Below, piece by piece: positions 33,431 through 41,864 of a stretch of 52,870 nt of DNA (its first letter is position 1; each line of letters begins with the position of its first letter). The translations under genes were made by a program, and so were the position numbers. The notes beneath the pieces were generated by a model. That model searched no databases, was not told the DNA's origin, and saw only the letters and a program-made list of their open reading frames with translations. The DNA is taken from positions 1 through 52,870 of IMG/VR virus record IMGVR_UViG_3300044941_000088; one strand, given 5' to 3'. Source of the stretch: a virus.

Positions 33431-33820
33431 TCAGGACTTGCGGATGTTGATGTTGCGGATGCGCATAACATCGAGGCCGGGCGGCGGCGCGCCAACTGCT
33501 TCGATGTATTCCTCGACCCCCGACTTGAGCGGTCTGACATCCGCGATGTGCCACGCATCGTTAGCCCGCACGAAGTCAAAAAACGCTTCCTTGTCGGCAG
33601 TCTTGATGCTGGTGGTGTGCGACTGATACACGGTGTAACCATCAGCGCTAAGGCTCTGAACACCTTGCGCGTCGAGAATCCGTGCGAAAGCGGCTTCTAG
33701 TTTTTCGATAGCTTCGTTAATCGGAGCGAGGCGCGCCTTATGCGCCTCTTCCAGCTTCTTCTTCGCCTCGCGCAGGGCCACGGCCTTCTGCACAAGGTCT
33801 GATAACGTGAGTTTTGTCAT
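33431..33820 (-). CDS. Phage protein of a common helical-then-beta family (129 aa)
   Basis: The start is ATG 33820 with SD AAGGAG 7 nt upstream; a longer frame from 33841 is rejected. An N-terminal coiled helix ('ALREAKKKLEEAHKARLAPINEAIEKLEAAFARILDA') is followed by 'GVQSLSADGYTVYQSHTTSIKTADKEAFFDFV' and ends 'LDVMRIRNINIRKS'. This architecture is widespread in phage replication regions and has no assigned role. It lies between the SNF2 helicase and the ssDNA-binding candidate. A palindrome copy lies inside at 33626-33640. Confidence 0.75.
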   Translation of the reverse strand: MTKLTLSDLVQKAVALREAKKKLEEAHKARLAPINEAIEKLEAAFARILDAQGVQSLSADGYTVYQSHTTSIKTADKEAFFDFVRANDAWHIADVRPLKSGVEEYIEAVGAPPPGLDVMRIRNINIRKS

Positions 33821-33853
33821 GGCGTGCTCCTTGGATACCATACTGTAACATAT

Positions 33854-35428
33854 TCAGGCGGCCTGCGCAAGTATTTCCAGCAGGGTTTCTTGCGTCTGTT
33901 GTTTCTTTTTCAGCGCGGCATACACGCGCTTTTCTGCGGGCGAGCCGATGAGGTGCGCGATGAGTGTCTTGTGCTTCTGGCCGGGGCGAACAATGCGGGC
34001 GTTGGCCTGTTCGTAGATTTCGAGGTCGTTGACCGGGCCATACCAAACAGCCATGTCCGCCTCCGTCAGCGTCAACCCATGCGCCATCGCCCCCGGCTGA
34101 GCAATGATGCCCATGCGGGGTTTGAACGGCCCGCATGGAACCTGAAAGTCGGAGAAGATGGTGTCGCGTTCGTTCTTGGGAGTCTGTCCGGTAAGCGTCC
34201 GCAGGTCAAGCGGAACGCCCTCGGCGGTCGCGTAGTTTTCCAGCGCCTTCTTGACGACAGGCGCAAGCACAACAAACGGCACGAAAACGAGGAAGTTGCG
34301 CTGCCCTTCCGAAACTATCTGCTTGAGCGCCTCAAGCCGTTCTTCGGCATCAAGAAACACGGCAGAACCGTCTCCCCGGTAGACAGCCCCGGTCGCAACC
34401 TGCAACAGCTTGTTGAGAAGCGCCCCGGAGTTTGCGACCGTGATCCGGTGGCTTTCAGACACCGCGTGGCGGCGAAGCAGCTCGTAAAGATCGCGCTGTT
34501 GCGGCCCCATCGACACTTCGCGGTCGATGTAGACAGTATCGGGCAGCTCCGCGACATCGGCAAGGGTGAAGCGCACCGAAGGCTGTAGAAGCGCCCCGAC
34601 CCGCTCGGCGGCGTCAGGCTTTGGGACATATTTGAACTGCGAGACCTTTATCATGGTGTGGTCCCGGAACTTGTTGCTGCTGCGCGCCAGTGGATGCGTC
34701 GGGTGCAGGAGTTTCAGCAAGCCGTGCCCATCCACCGGCGATCTCGGGGTCGGCGTGCCGGTCATGGCCCACACAATGCGGGCTTCTTTGGCAAGCAAAA
34801 ACAACGCCTTGAACCGCCCGCTGGTCGCATTGCGATAGGCAGACGCCTCGTCAACAATGATCGCGTCGTAGCCCATGGCCTCAATCTGCTTGAACCGGGT
34901 CTTGACGCCATCAAAGTTGATAATGGCAACATCGTGCGGCTGCGCCAAAATACGAATGACCTTGCGCGCGTCGCCGTGCACAACCACAACCTTGAGATGC
35001 GGCGCAGTCACCATGAACTCGCGCGCCCACACGTTGGTCAAGATCGACAGCGGCGCCACGACCAGCGCCTTCTTGACCACACTCTCTTTTCGCAGGTAGT
35101 CAAACGCCCAAATGGCCGTCTTGGTCTTGCCGACGCCCATGCCGCTAAACACATAGGCCCGCGAGTTGCGGTGCAGCATGTCTATGGTCTTGAGCTGCAC
35201 AGCGTAGGGCTTGTGGCTGCCGAAGTCGTAATACCGCAACGCAGGCATTTCGAGGTCGGCACCGTTGTGGTTCAGCGTCCGCACGGTCCAGTAATCGTCC
35301 CTGACCACGATGCGTCCGTCAGGGAGCACCTTTCGCTCGACCACACCAGTCGTAAGGCGCGCCTCGTTCGGTTTGACAACAATCAGCCGTCTGCTCGTGT
35401 CAACGGCGCCGAAGCTCGTCAAGAACAT
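33854..35428 (-). CDS. SNF2-family DNA helicase/translocase
   Basis: 524 residues from ATG 35428 (SD GGGGAG, 8 nt). It has an N-terminal segment, then helicase motif I GMGVGKT (96-102), motif II DEAS (193-196), motif III 'TGTPT' (223-227) and a C-terminal lobe with 'LTLTEADMAVWYGPVNDLEIYEQANARIVRPGQ' that contains the conserved Q..R..R motif VI. These make a complete SF2 SNF2 ATPase. In phages it usually supports replication fork remodelling or recombination. It overlaps the VRR-NUC nuclease gene upstream by 29 nt, suggesting coupling. Confidence 0.9.
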   Translation of the reverse strand: MFLTSFGAVDTSRRLIVVKPNEARLTTGVVERKVLPDGRIVVRDDYWTVRTLNHNGADLEMPALRYYDFGSHKPYAVQLKTIDMLHRNSRAYVFSGMGVGKTKTAIWAFDYLRKESVVKKALVVAPLSILTNVWAREFMVTAPHLKVVVVHGDARKVIRILAQPHDVAIINFDGVKTRFKQIEAMGYDAIIVDEASAYRNATSGRFKALFLLAKEARIVWAMTGTPTPRSPVDGHGLLKLLHPTHPLARSSNKFRDHTMIKVSQFKYVPKPDAAERVGALLQPSVRFTLADVAELPDTVYIDREVSMGPQQRDLYELLRRHAVSESHRITVANSGALLNKLLQVATGAVYRGDGSAVFLDAEERLEALKQIVSEGQRNFLVFVPFVVLAPVVKKALENYATAEGVPLDLRTLTGQTPKNERDTIFSDFQVPCGPFKPRMGIIAQPGAMAHGLTLTEADMAVWYGPVNDLEIYEQANARIVRPGQKHKTLIAHLIGSPAEKRVYAALKKKQQTQETLLEILAQAA

Positions 35429-35696
35429 CTTTCAGTCTCCCCAAGGCTTCCGGCCCGTCGATGACAAAGCACCTTCCGCCAGCCGCAACGATCTGGCTAA
35501 TGGTTACACTCTGTAACCTGGTAGGCTTGGCTCCGGGCCGCTTCGCCTCGATGCCGATGAACTCGCCCTTGTAGAGCAACAGACAGTCCAGCGACGGCTT
35601 TCCGTAGCCGCTGGGGACCGGCCAATACTCCATCCTTGGCTCGTATTGCGCCAGCAACGCCCGAATGCTGGCCTTGACTTTGCCTTCTGGCGTCAT
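35400..35696 (-). CDS. VRR-NUC PD-(D/E)XK nuclease
   Basis: 98 residues. The motif 'GKPSLDCLLLYKGEFIGIEAKRPG' places D37, E50 and K52 in the classical PD-(D/E)XK arrangement, followed by 'PTRLQ' as in VRR-NUC nucleases. Such proteins are structure-specific nucleases (Holliday junction or flap type) that often accompany SNF2-like helicases in phage operons. It is preceded by SD GAGG and overlaps the helicase gene. A palindrome copy at 35502-35518 lies in its coding region, 74 bp upstream of the helicase ATG. Confidence 0.85.
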   Translation of the reverse strand: MTPEGKVKASIRALLAQYEPRMEYWPVPSGYGKPSLDCLLLYKGEFIGIEAKRPGAKPTRLQSVTISQIVAAGGRCFVIDGPEALGRLKDVLDELRRR

Positions 35697-35702
35697 GGAA
35701 CC

Positions 35703-36383
35703 TCACAGTCCGTGGTGCGGGCACGACACGACAGGGCAGTGCCGACGACACAAACCATTAGGACGCGGCTGAAAGTCGGCCTCACGAAACGCCCTCTGAT
35801 ACTCCGCCACGCGGCCAGTGAACCGGCCCCAGATGGCCTGCAACTGGTCTCGGTAATAAGTATGGACGGACATCCGGCGGCCTTTGGGGGCCTTGAGCCA
35901 CACAAAGCCCGCCAACACAGTGTCTACATCAGGAAAGTGGTGCATCGTGGTGGCGGCAGCCAGCGCAAGCTGATCGTCGTTGTCGGACGGCTTGCCTGTC
36001 TTCCAGTCCAGAACCAGCGCCACCTTTTCAGAAACGACGACCAGATCGCCCACCAGCCGAAGCCAGATGTTCTCGTCGAAATATCCAACCGGCTCCAACG
36101 CCTCGTTCAAGCCCAACTTTAGCTCCACATGCCTGCTGGCGTCCTCTCCGACAGTCATCTCGATCACGCGACCCACATCCTCGGCGATTTCTTGCAGGCC
36201 GCCCATCCCAGCCGGAAACTCCTTGCCGCTGCCAAAGTATTCCTCGAACGCCTTGTGGACCCGCTTGCCCCAAAGCATCTGCTCGCTCTCGGGCTCCTTG
36301 ATGGACTTGTCTACCCTGAGAACGTAGAACTGCTTCGGGCATGTCTCGAAAGCGGCCAGAGCACTGATGGACCAAGGCTGCAT
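35703..36383 (-). CDS. RecB/Cas4-type nuclease with Fe-S cysteines
   Basis: 226 residues from ATG 36383 (SD GGAGG 5 nt upstream), overlapping the previous TGA; the ATG at 36395 is rejected. The PD-(D/E)XK core is H43, D113 and 'VLVLDWKTGK' with D126 and K128. Four cysteines, C15 near the start and C212, C216, C221 near the end, have the AddB/Cas4 spacing that holds a 4Fe-4S cluster clamping the nuclease domain. It is probably a 5'-3' single-strand exonuclease in recombination or replication. No adaptation genes or CRISPR are nearby, so a Cas4 role is unlikely. Confidence 0.85.
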   Translation of the reverse strand: MQPWSISALAAFETCPKQFYVLRVDKSIKEPESEQMLWGKRVHKAFEEYFGSGKEFPAGMGGLQEIAEDVGRVIEMTVGEDASRHVELKLGLNEALEPVGYFDENIWLRLVGDLVVVSEKVALVLDWKTGKPSDNDDQLALAAATTMHHFPDVDTVLAGFVWLKAPKGRRMSVHTYYRDQLQAIWGRFTGRVAEYQRAFREADFQPRPNGLCRRHCPVVSCPHHGL

Positions 36384-36637
36384 CAAACCCTCCAAATCCG
36401 AAAGACCGCCGGTCGGCCTTCATCTGAGGGCGGAAGCTCCTCGACGACGAAGTTGGCGCCGGGCACAACAGCCTTTGCGCGCCTCGCAAGCTGGGCTACC
36501 TGCTGGTAGCGCCTGCCGTCAGAAATCTCGATGAAGGTGCCGGGCTCCATTTCCCGAAACGGGTAAACCAGTCGCCGACCCTTCTTTACAGGCGGGAGTG
36601 AAGGCGGCTCCTCGCCTCGCTGAATGACATACTTCAT
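36383..36637 (-). CDS. Small phage protein, paralogue of the 1465-1707 gene
   Basis: 84 residues from ATG 36637, which overlaps the polymerase stop (ATGA). It contains 'VYPFREMEPGTFIEI' and the terminal 'PAVFRIWRV', the same order of motifs as the gene at 1465-1707 (YP-aromatic-R-x-M ... R-I-W-R). The longer frame from 36727 lies inside the polymerase gene. Function is unknown; it is coupled with polymerase and RecB-like nuclease. Confidence 0.75.
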   Translation of the reverse strand: MKYVIQRGEEPPSLPPVKKGRRLVYPFREMEPGTFIEISDGRRYQQVAQLARRAKAVVPGANFVVEELPPSDEGRPAVFRIWRV

Positions 36638-38544
36638 TTGGCGTCTCCATAGCTGCGACCATAGCTGCCCTCTGCTTTCAGAGGGACCGGATAAGACTTC
36701 CACCGCGCCCAAGCAGGCTGTCGACACATCGCATCAATCAGCGCCGCAAGCGCCTCGTCGGCGTCACGTTCTGGCACGACATAGACAAGCTCGTCGTGGA
36801 CTTGCAGAACGAAGCGCCAGTCGCGCTTGACCGCCTCGTGGTCTACCTCCATGCGCACGATGGCGTCGACAATCTGCTGCCACGCGAGGTGCTGGACGAT
36901 GTTCTCTGTCAACGCGCCGCCATAGAGATTCGCCCAAGTGCCATACCTGTGCCGCCAATACCTGTAAGCAGTCTTGTAGCCATACGCCGACTGCTCGACG
37001 TGTTCTTGCAGGTCGGGATACCTGACCTCGAACTCGGCGCGCTTGCCGCGCTCCTGCTCGTTGTGCTCAAGCACACGCCACCCACCCGCGAAAAACTCCA
37101 CAGGACCGATCCTGAGGTTCTGACCAGCGATCATGTAGCGGATCGCATCGTCAAGCGCTTGCCAAAGGCCGCGTATCTCTTGGTAGCTGTTGCGATACGT
37201 CTCAACCATCTTCGCCGCGAACGCATGGTCAACGTCAGCGCCGCCAAGGAACAGCGTCTGCCAGAGTGTGTCAGCCCCTGTCTGATACCCAAGCGACAAA
37301 ACCCCGATCTTGCCAAGGTCGCGCGCCTCTGGGTCGCTGGCCTTTGTAACTGTGCGCCCGAACACCTTTGAAGCGAACTGGGCATACACGTCCTCGCCTT
37401 TGGCGAAGGCATCAACCAGGTGAGTGCAGCCCGCAAGCCACGCGAGGATGCGCGCCTCGATCTGAGCGGCATCCACGGATAACACCGTGTAACCACGCGG
37501 AGCGACAATGGCCTTGCGAAGCAAAGACTTCTTGTTCCTGCGCGGCAGGTTTTGCATGTTCAGACCGTCGGCACCAGCGAACCGCCCGGTATGAGCCCCT
37601 GCGTATATCAGCGGCACATGCAGAAGTGGCCCGCCCTTGAGCTCGCACAGTCTGAGCATGGTCGCTGCGCGGGTTTCCTCGATAGAGCTCATGGCCCCGA
37701 GGCGCGCTTCAACCAGCATGGCCACCCTCGGATCAGGGTGTTCCTTGAGCTTCACGAACTCCACGTCCCTCTTGGAAAAGGCGTAGGTCATCTCGTTGGT
37801 GCGGAAACTGAGCTTCATTGGCGGGTCGACGCCCAAACCCCTTAGAAGCTCGGCCATGCGCGGAGCAGACCGAAGGTCTTCCCTTGTAGCGCCAACGGCT
37901 GCCAGCTTCGCTTCCATCTCGCGAGTTGCTTCTTCGCGAGACTGCAAGAGCAGGTCGGCGTCCATCTCCAATCCGCCAACAACATAGGCCCGCAAGGTCG
38001 CAGACATCGCGATGTGGTGCTTTGTGGGGATGCGCCAAGCAAGGAGTTTCACCAGCGCGGCGCATTTGTCAGCGTCAGCGCCTGCGTAGGCAACATAGTC
38101 CTTCCACAGGTCAGACTCCCGGTCGAGAAACAGCGGGTCAACGCCTTCCATCCGCGCAAGCGCGGCGGTGTCTTTATCCCCAAGCTGGAAATGCTCGGCC
38201 AGCCTGGCCAGACTGGCGCTACCTATCTGGTGCGCGACGGTGCAATTCGCCATGAACATGGTGCACCGGATGCGCGCGGGCACTACGCCGAAGCGCCAAG
38301 CCAGAATGGCCGCGTCAAACATGGCATTATGCGCTATCATACAGGTGTCATCCCAATTGCGAGATGACACCCAGTCGGCTATCTCAGGGCCGACCAGCAC
38401 AGTCGTCTGGCCGTCTACGCCTTCCTTCACAGACAGCAGCGTCGCGGCGAACCTGCGATGCATGATGTATTCGCGCATGGTCATCTTGCGCAGCGAATAG
38501 TCTGCGTCGTAGAAGGTTTCAAAGTCAAGTATGATGTGGTGCAT
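36634..38544 (-). CDS. polA: DNA polymerase I (family A) with 3'-5' exonuclease
   Basis: 636 residues. Exonuclease motifs are DFE (D7, E9), 'HNAMFD' (D77) and 'YAGADAD' (D156/D158). Polymerase motifs are 'GAHTGRFAGADGLNMQNLP', motif A 'VDAAQIEAR' (D358), motif B 'RDLGKIGVLSLGY' (R408, K412, Y420) and motif C 'QVHDELVY' (H583-D584-E585). The start MHHIILDFE at 38544 is chosen because ExoI begins immediately and because the promoter at 38551-38579 places transcription start at this ATG, making the message leaderless. An in-frame ATG at 38562 is upstream of the predicted transcript. Both enzymatic activities appear intact. Confidence 0.93.
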   Translation of the reverse strand: MHHIILDFETFYDADYSLRKMTMREYIMHRRFAATLLSVKEGVDGQTTVLVGPEIADWVSSRNWDDTCMIAHNAMFDAAILAWRFGVVPARIRCTMFMANCTVAHQIGSASLARLAEHFQLGDKDTAALARMEGVDPLFLDRESDLWKDYVAYAGADADKCAALVKLLAWRIPTKHHIAMSATLRAYVVGGLEMDADLLLQSREEATREMEAKLAAVGATREDLRSAPRMAELLRGLGVDPPMKLSFRTNEMTYAFSKRDVEFVKLKEHPDPRVAMLVEARLGAMSSIEETRAATMLRLCELKGGPLLHVPLIYAGAHTGRFAGADGLNMQNLPRRNKKSLLRKAIVAPRGYTVLSVDAAQIEARILAWLAGCTHLVDAFAKGEDVYAQFASKVFGRTVTKASDPEARDLGKIGVLSLGYQTGADTLWQTLFLGGADVDHAFAAKMVETYRNSYQEIRGLWQALDDAIRYMIAGQNLRIGPVEFFAGGWRVLEHNEQERGKRAEFEVRYPDLQEHVEQSAYGYKTAYRYWRHRYGTWANLYGGALTENIVQHLAWQQIVDAIVRMEVDHEAVKRDWRFVLQVHDELVYVVPERDADEALAALIDAMCRQPAWARWKSYPVPLKAEGSYGRSYGDAK

Positions 38545-38550
38545 AATTAG

Positions 38551-38579
38551 AGCATAATGCATTCTCACCGCGCTGTCAA
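38551..38579 (-). promoter_or_regulatory. Strong sigma70 promoter giving a leaderless polymerase mRNA
   Basis: The minus strand has -35 TTGACA (38579-38574), a 17-bp spacer and -10 TATGCT (38556-38551). Expected +1 is about 38544, the A of the polymerase ATG. The 3' arm of the hairpin at 38578-38596 overlaps the first two bases of the -35. Confidence 0.75.
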
Positions 38580-38596
38580 CCGCTTTTTTAGCGGTT
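38578..38596. other. Hairpin overlapping the polymerase promoter
   Basis: AACCGCT (38578-38584) and AGCGGTT (38590-38596) flank TTTTT. It touches the -35 box, so it may be an operator or the end of the upstream transcript. Confidence 0.55.
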
Positions 38597-38621
38597 GGTG
38601 GGCAAAAACGCGCAGTCACAA

Positions 38622-38644
38622 CGGCCCCGCGCGAGGCGGGGCCG
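38622..38644. terminator. GC-rich hairpin after the 38664-39608 gene
   Basis: CGGCCCCGC (38622-38630) pairs perfectly with GCGGGGCCG (38636-38644). On the minus strand a T5 run lies 13 nt further on. It probably separates the upstream gene from the polymerase promoter. Confidence 0.6.
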
Positions 38645-38663
38645 CCGACAGTGTCACACGGGG

Positions 38664-39608
38664 TTACTTGGAAACCGAGAAGCCAAGCAGCTCGATAGAC
38701 TTGTCGGGCAGATACACATCGCCGTATCTCGGATGGGCTTCAACCGAGCAATCTGTGTAATTCCCTTTCATTGATAAACCCCCCATATCGAAGTCCGCCG
38801 GGCCTTTCACAAAAGCGAAAGAAGTTTGCATGGATTTGATCCTGCCAATGTCAGTCTTGCAGAGTTCGTAATGCTTGGCGAACGCCGCGTCGGCCTGCGG
38901 GAACATGGGCGAAACCTTCGCCGCGTTGGCGTGAAGCCATTGATGCAACAGCGCAACTTTCGGCGGACGCGAACTGCTGAAGTCGGTCCTGTCGTTGAGA
39001 TGTCTGTCGAACTTATACTTGATGGAAGAGACCTCTTTGTGCGGCAAAACCGGAACCTTGGTCTTGGTCCCATTCATCCACGCGCTGACTTCCTCGAAGA
39101 ACAGCGGCCATAGCTTCGCAACCTGCGGCCACGTTGTGCATTTATCGAGCATGAGCTCGATGAACGAACAGACTTCGTATGCCTGCAACGCCATAATCGC
39201 GTGCGCCCTGATCCACTTGGCGATCGGATGGTTGGACTTGCCGTCGAGAATCTGCACAGAAATGCTTTCAGGAACCAGACGGATCGAGGGGGCGCTGCCG
39301 GGCGTGAACCGCACCACGGTGACAAGCACAACGGGTCTGGTCATGACACACGACTTCGGGAACAGGGTGCAGTGATAATCGCGCGGGATGGCCAGTCGAA
39401 TGCCGACCGCATTCCGCTCAGCGACGACCCCACCTTGACCAAGCAGGTGAACCATGGTCTGCTGCGCTGCGGCGTAAACCGGACCCGCAACAAACTTGTT
39501 CCACTCGTAGAGAGAGCAAACATCTGGGACAAGGTAGTGCCGCGCACGGAACACATACCGCATGATCCGCTGCACAAACAGCTTGTCGTGGTCAGCAATC
39601 GAAGACAT
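38664..39608 (-). CDS. Hypothetical protein (314 aa)
   Basis: The start is ATG 39608 with SD AAGGAG 7 nt upstream. The protein (MSSIADHDKLFVQRIMRYVF...) is a mix of helix and strand with many aromatics and basic residues, a Cys-rich 'AYEVCSFIELMLDKCTTW' segment and a C-terminal 'YGDVYLPDKSIELLGFSVSK'. No motif is recognised. It is the last gene before the polymerase operon and is preceded by the hairpin-palindrome unit at 39643-39679. Confidence 0.75.
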   Translation of the reverse strand: MSSIADHDKLFVQRIMRYVFRARHYLVPDVCSLYEWNKFVAGPVYAAAQQTMVHLLGQGGVVAERNAVGIRLAIPRDYHCTLFPKSCVMTRPVVLVTVVRFTPGSAPSIRLVPESISVQILDGKSNHPIAKWIRAHAIMALQAYEVCSFIELMLDKCTTWPQVAKLWPLFFEEVSAWMNGTKTKVPVLPHKEVSSIKYKFDRHLNDRTDFSSSRPPKVALLHQWLHANAAKVSPMFPQADAAFAKHYELCKTDIGRIKSMQTSFAFVKGPADFDMGGLSMKGNYTDCSVEAHPRYGDVYLPDKSIELLGFSVSK

Positions 39609-39642
39609 GGTGGTTCTCCTTGGTTGGTTTGGTCGTAGAAAA

Positions 39643-39679
39643 GGTTGCGCCGTGTAACCATTGCTGGCTACACGGCGCA
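39643..39679. promoter_or_regulatory. Palindrome (39643-39659) fused with 11-bp hairpin
   Basis: GGTTGCGCCGTGTAACC is a dispersed-palindrome copy 34 bp upstream of the ATG at 39608. TGCGCCGTGTA (39646-39656) also pairs with TACACGGCGCA (39669-39679), so it forms half of a long hairpin. Confidence 0.7.
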
Positions 39680-39702
39680 CACTTGTTTGAGCTCTCGGCG
39701 GA

Positions 39703-40668
39703 TCAGAGGATGCCGCGAGTCAGCTCGTCGAGGTCGATCTCGGCGGCCTCACGCTCGTCATCGTCGAGCAGGGCCTCGTCTGTCGGCGCCTGCAAGATGA
39801 CAGAAGTGTAAACGTCAACCACGCCAGGCTCGTCAACGTTGTCGGACTTCTCCGCGTAGTCTTCAAGCTCAGCGAGGTCGTCGATCAGGTCGTCTCCGTC
39901 GGCCTCATCCGCAGGGGCGACAGGCGCCACGCTCGCGACGCCGGTGGCGGCGTCGTCCTCGTCCAGCACCAGACGGCGCAGCGCCGACAAAAGCCGCGCC
40001 GCCTCGGGATGCAGCTCAGTGGCACCCGCAACACTGACAGACGCGACCTGAAGCAACGGACTGCGCTCAATGGCACCGAGCATCTGAAGCAGCTGGTCGC
40101 GCTCGTCAGGCGTCTCAGGATCGGCAAAAATCGAGTTGCGAATGGCCGCGATCTCCTCTTCCACCGAGGTGAGACGGACGCCGGGCTTGCCCGCAGCAGC
40201 GTCAAGCTCCCGCTGGCGGATGGTGCGCAGAATCTTGAGCACCATCTGCCGCGTGTTGATCGGCGGCTTGGGGTCGAGGTCGGACGCATCGACCTCAGTC
40301 TTGAGGTCGTCAACAGCGTTCAGCGCCGCCATGACGTTGTGACGCTGGTCAAGAAACACCTTGGTCTCAGACTTGCGAGTCTTGATCACCTTGTCGTCGG
40401 CGCCAGCTTCCTTGAGAGCCTTGGCGAACACGTCGAGGAACGCCGACTTGTCGTCGTCGGTCAGGTGGTTGAGGCCGCAAAGCCGGTCGAACTGCTCGGC
40501 GATGCGGCGGATGCCGTGCTCGCGCGCCGCCGAAAGCTCGGCTTTGGCGTCGTCAGCGACGCGCTTCTTGCTGGCCTCGTCAGCAGCCAGCGCAGCAATG
40601 CGGCTGGCGACCTCGCTCAGCAGCGGGTTGATGACGACGCCAGAGGTCGCAGGCTGGGTCTTGGGCAT
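39703..40668 (-). CDS. Hypothetical helical protein with acidic C-terminus (321 aa)
   Basis: ATG 40668 is preceded by AGGAGAG. It is almost entirely helical and charged ('AALAADEASKKRVADDAKAELSAAREHGIRRIAEQFDRL'), with a linker rich in Ala/Pro and an acidic region near 245-320 ('DEADGDDLIDDLAELEDYAE', 'DDDEREAAEIDLDEL'). Acidic low-complexity tails suggest protein-protein interaction or DNA mimicry. No family is recognised. Confidence 0.75.
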   Translation of the reverse strand: MPKTQPATSGVVINPLLSEVASRIAALAADEASKKRVADDAKAELSAAREHGIRRIAEQFDRLCGLNHLTDDDKSAFLDVFAKALKEAGADDKVIKTRKSETKVFLDQRHNVMAALNAVDDLKTEVDASDLDPKPPINTRQMVLKILRTIRQRELDAAAGKPGVRLTSVEEEIAAIRNSIFADPETPDERDQLLQMLGAIERSPLLQVASVSVAGATELHPEAARLLSALRRLVLDEDDAATGVASVAPVAPADEADGDDLIDDLAELEDYAEKSDNVDEPGVVDVYTSVILQAPTDEALLDDDEREAAEIDLDELTRGIL

Positions 40669-40795
40669 TGTAGCTCTCCTGATTGGTGGTGGTAGGTAAC
40701 GTGTCAGCGGTGGACGAACGAACCCACATTCTGAGAACTCGAACGGTCAGCAGTCCTGTTCATGTTGGCTCCCTCGGTTGACATGGATGCAAAAC

Positions 40796-40817
40796 GCGTC
40801 CGGGAAACCCCGGACGC
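40796..40817 (-). terminator. Hairpin terminator in the 40669-40942 gap
   Basis: GCGTCCGG (40796-40803) pairs with CCGGACGC (40810-40817); on the minus strand TTTT follows. It abuts a palindrome copy at 40820-40836. Confidence 0.6.
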
Positions 40818-40819
40818 AT

Positions 40820-40836
40820 GGTTACACGGTGTGAAC
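40820..40836. promoter_or_regulatory. Dispersed palindrome copy next to hairpin
   Basis: GGTTACACGGTGTGAAC differs from the perfect palindrome at one half. It lies between the stop at 40943 and the hairpin. Confidence 0.7.
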
Positions 40837-40942
40837 TGAACTGCAACAGATATTGCAGCCAGTCACTCGGCGGTGTAGCCGTCAAACCAGTTGTCGCCAC
40901 AGGTGTCAGAGCGACTGAACCACTCCTACGCCTGTTCGAGAG

Positions 40943-41206
40943 TCAGTCTTCGTCGTCTTCGTCGTCTTCGTCGTCTTCGTCGGCGCCATAGTAGTCATCA
41001 TGAGCGCGACGGTATTCTTCGTAGGCTTCGTGCGGATCAGCCCACACAAACCCCGGAACCGTCTCGATGCGGAACAGATCGGGGTCGTCGCTGTTCTCCA
41101 CCATTTTGCAGAACTCATCAGCACTGGCCTTGTCTGCGAAGAACTCGAACACGATGATCTCGCACTCCTCGTTGAAGCCGACGACGGCATAGAGCGTATT
41201 CGACAT
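40943..41206 (-). CDS. Small acidic protein with DED repeat (87 aa)
   Basis: ATG 41206 lies 25 bp downstream of a palindrome copy, with GGAGA as SD. An N-terminal beta-alpha region (MSNTLYAVVGFNEECEIIVF...) is followed by an acidic tail of four DED units, encoded by four exact copies of a 9-bp repeat (40946-40981). Very acidic tails are seen in DNA-mimic and histone-like inhibitors, but no further support is present. Confidence 0.7.
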   Translation of the reverse strand: MSNTLYAVVGFNEECEIIVFEFFADKASADEFCKMVENSDDPDLFRIETVPGFVWADPHEAYEEYRRAHDDYYGADEDDEDDEDDED

Positions 41207-41231
41207 TTTCAGTCTCCATGGCTGGGTGTGT

Positions 41232-41270
41232 GGTTACACTGTGTAGCTGCACGCCGCAAGCGGCGTGCAG
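41232..41270. promoter_or_regulatory. Palindrome (41232-41247) joined to a 10-bp hairpin
   Basis: GGTTACACTGTGTAGC is immediately followed by CTGCACGCCG (41247-41256) pairing with CGGCGTGCAG (41261-41270) around CAAG. On the minus strand the order is hairpin, palindrome, then ATG 41206 after 25 bp. Confidence 0.72.
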
Positions 41271-41300
41271 CAGGCGCATGAGTGCGCGGGCGACTCGCGG

Positions 41301-41840
41301 CTACTTATACCCCAGCTCGCGAAGCCGCTTCATCTCGTCACGATAGCGAATCGCCCCGGGGTCGCGCTCGTCGCGCAGCAATACCCGGCCAGCGGCGTCC
41401 TCGGTCGTCGCATAGTAGGGCGGAAACTCGGCGAGGAAGCCCATGACAGACCCGGTGTAGAGCACCTTCTCGGAGAACGTATCGTCCCAGTAGTCGGTGG
41501 CCGCGACCTCGATCATCAGCGTCCCGGCGCTCCGTCCGACCAACGGCTCCGCGCTCTGGTAGTCGACCCACAGCGTGTAGCCGTATCCCACGTCCGTGAA
41601 GTCGGTTCTGGACTTGCACAGCCGGATGTCGCCCTGACGAACCTTGTTGGCCGCGATGAAAGCCGCCGCGAACTCGTCGGCCTCGAACCGGGGCCACCGC
41701 CACGCAAGCTCGCTCAGCAGAACGTTGATGACGAACGCCGACGCCCCAGCCGGGTAGCCATCGTAGTGCTTGTAGACGTGATACTCCCTCTCAGGTTCCC
41801 ACGACTTGTCGATGAAAGTCCAGATGCTCCTGGTGCTCAT
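41301..41840 (-). CDS. Hypothetical protein (179 aa)
   Basis: The start is ATG 41840 with SD GAGGATAA; a longer frame passes through the palindrome and is rejected. The sequence starts MSTRSIWTFIDKSWEPEREY and has 'HVYKHYDGYPAGASAFVINVLL', 'DIRLCKSRTDFTDVGYGYTLWVDY', 'MIEVAATDYWDDTF' and a basic C-terminus. I recall phage proteins with the 'Y-x-H-x-D-G-Y' core but no function. It is in the same leftward cluster as the MoxR gene, upstream of it in sequence order but separated by a hairpin-palindrome unit. Confidence 0.72.
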   Translation of the reverse strand: MSTRSIWTFIDKSWEPEREYHVYKHYDGYPAGASAFVINVLLSELAWRWPRFEADEFAAAFIAANKVRQGDIRLCKSRTDFTDVGYGYTLWVDYQSAEPLVGRSAGTLMIEVAATDYWDDTFSEKVLYTGSVMGFLAEFPPYYATTEDAAGRVLLRDERDPGAIRYRDEMKRLRELGYK

Positions 41841-41864
41841 TGCGGTTATCCTCGGTGGTTGTGT

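Noticed and set aside
35703-36383. Cas4 of a phage-borne CRISPR system
   Set aside because: The fold and cysteines fit Cas4/RecB, but no array or other cas genes are present; a replication/recombination nuclease is more likely.
40863-40925. 20-codon protein-like frame (EWFSRSDTCGDNWF...) downstream of the DED-repeat gene
   Set aside because: It has no start codon, begins right after an in-frame TAG and is too short to defend; it could be a gene remnant.
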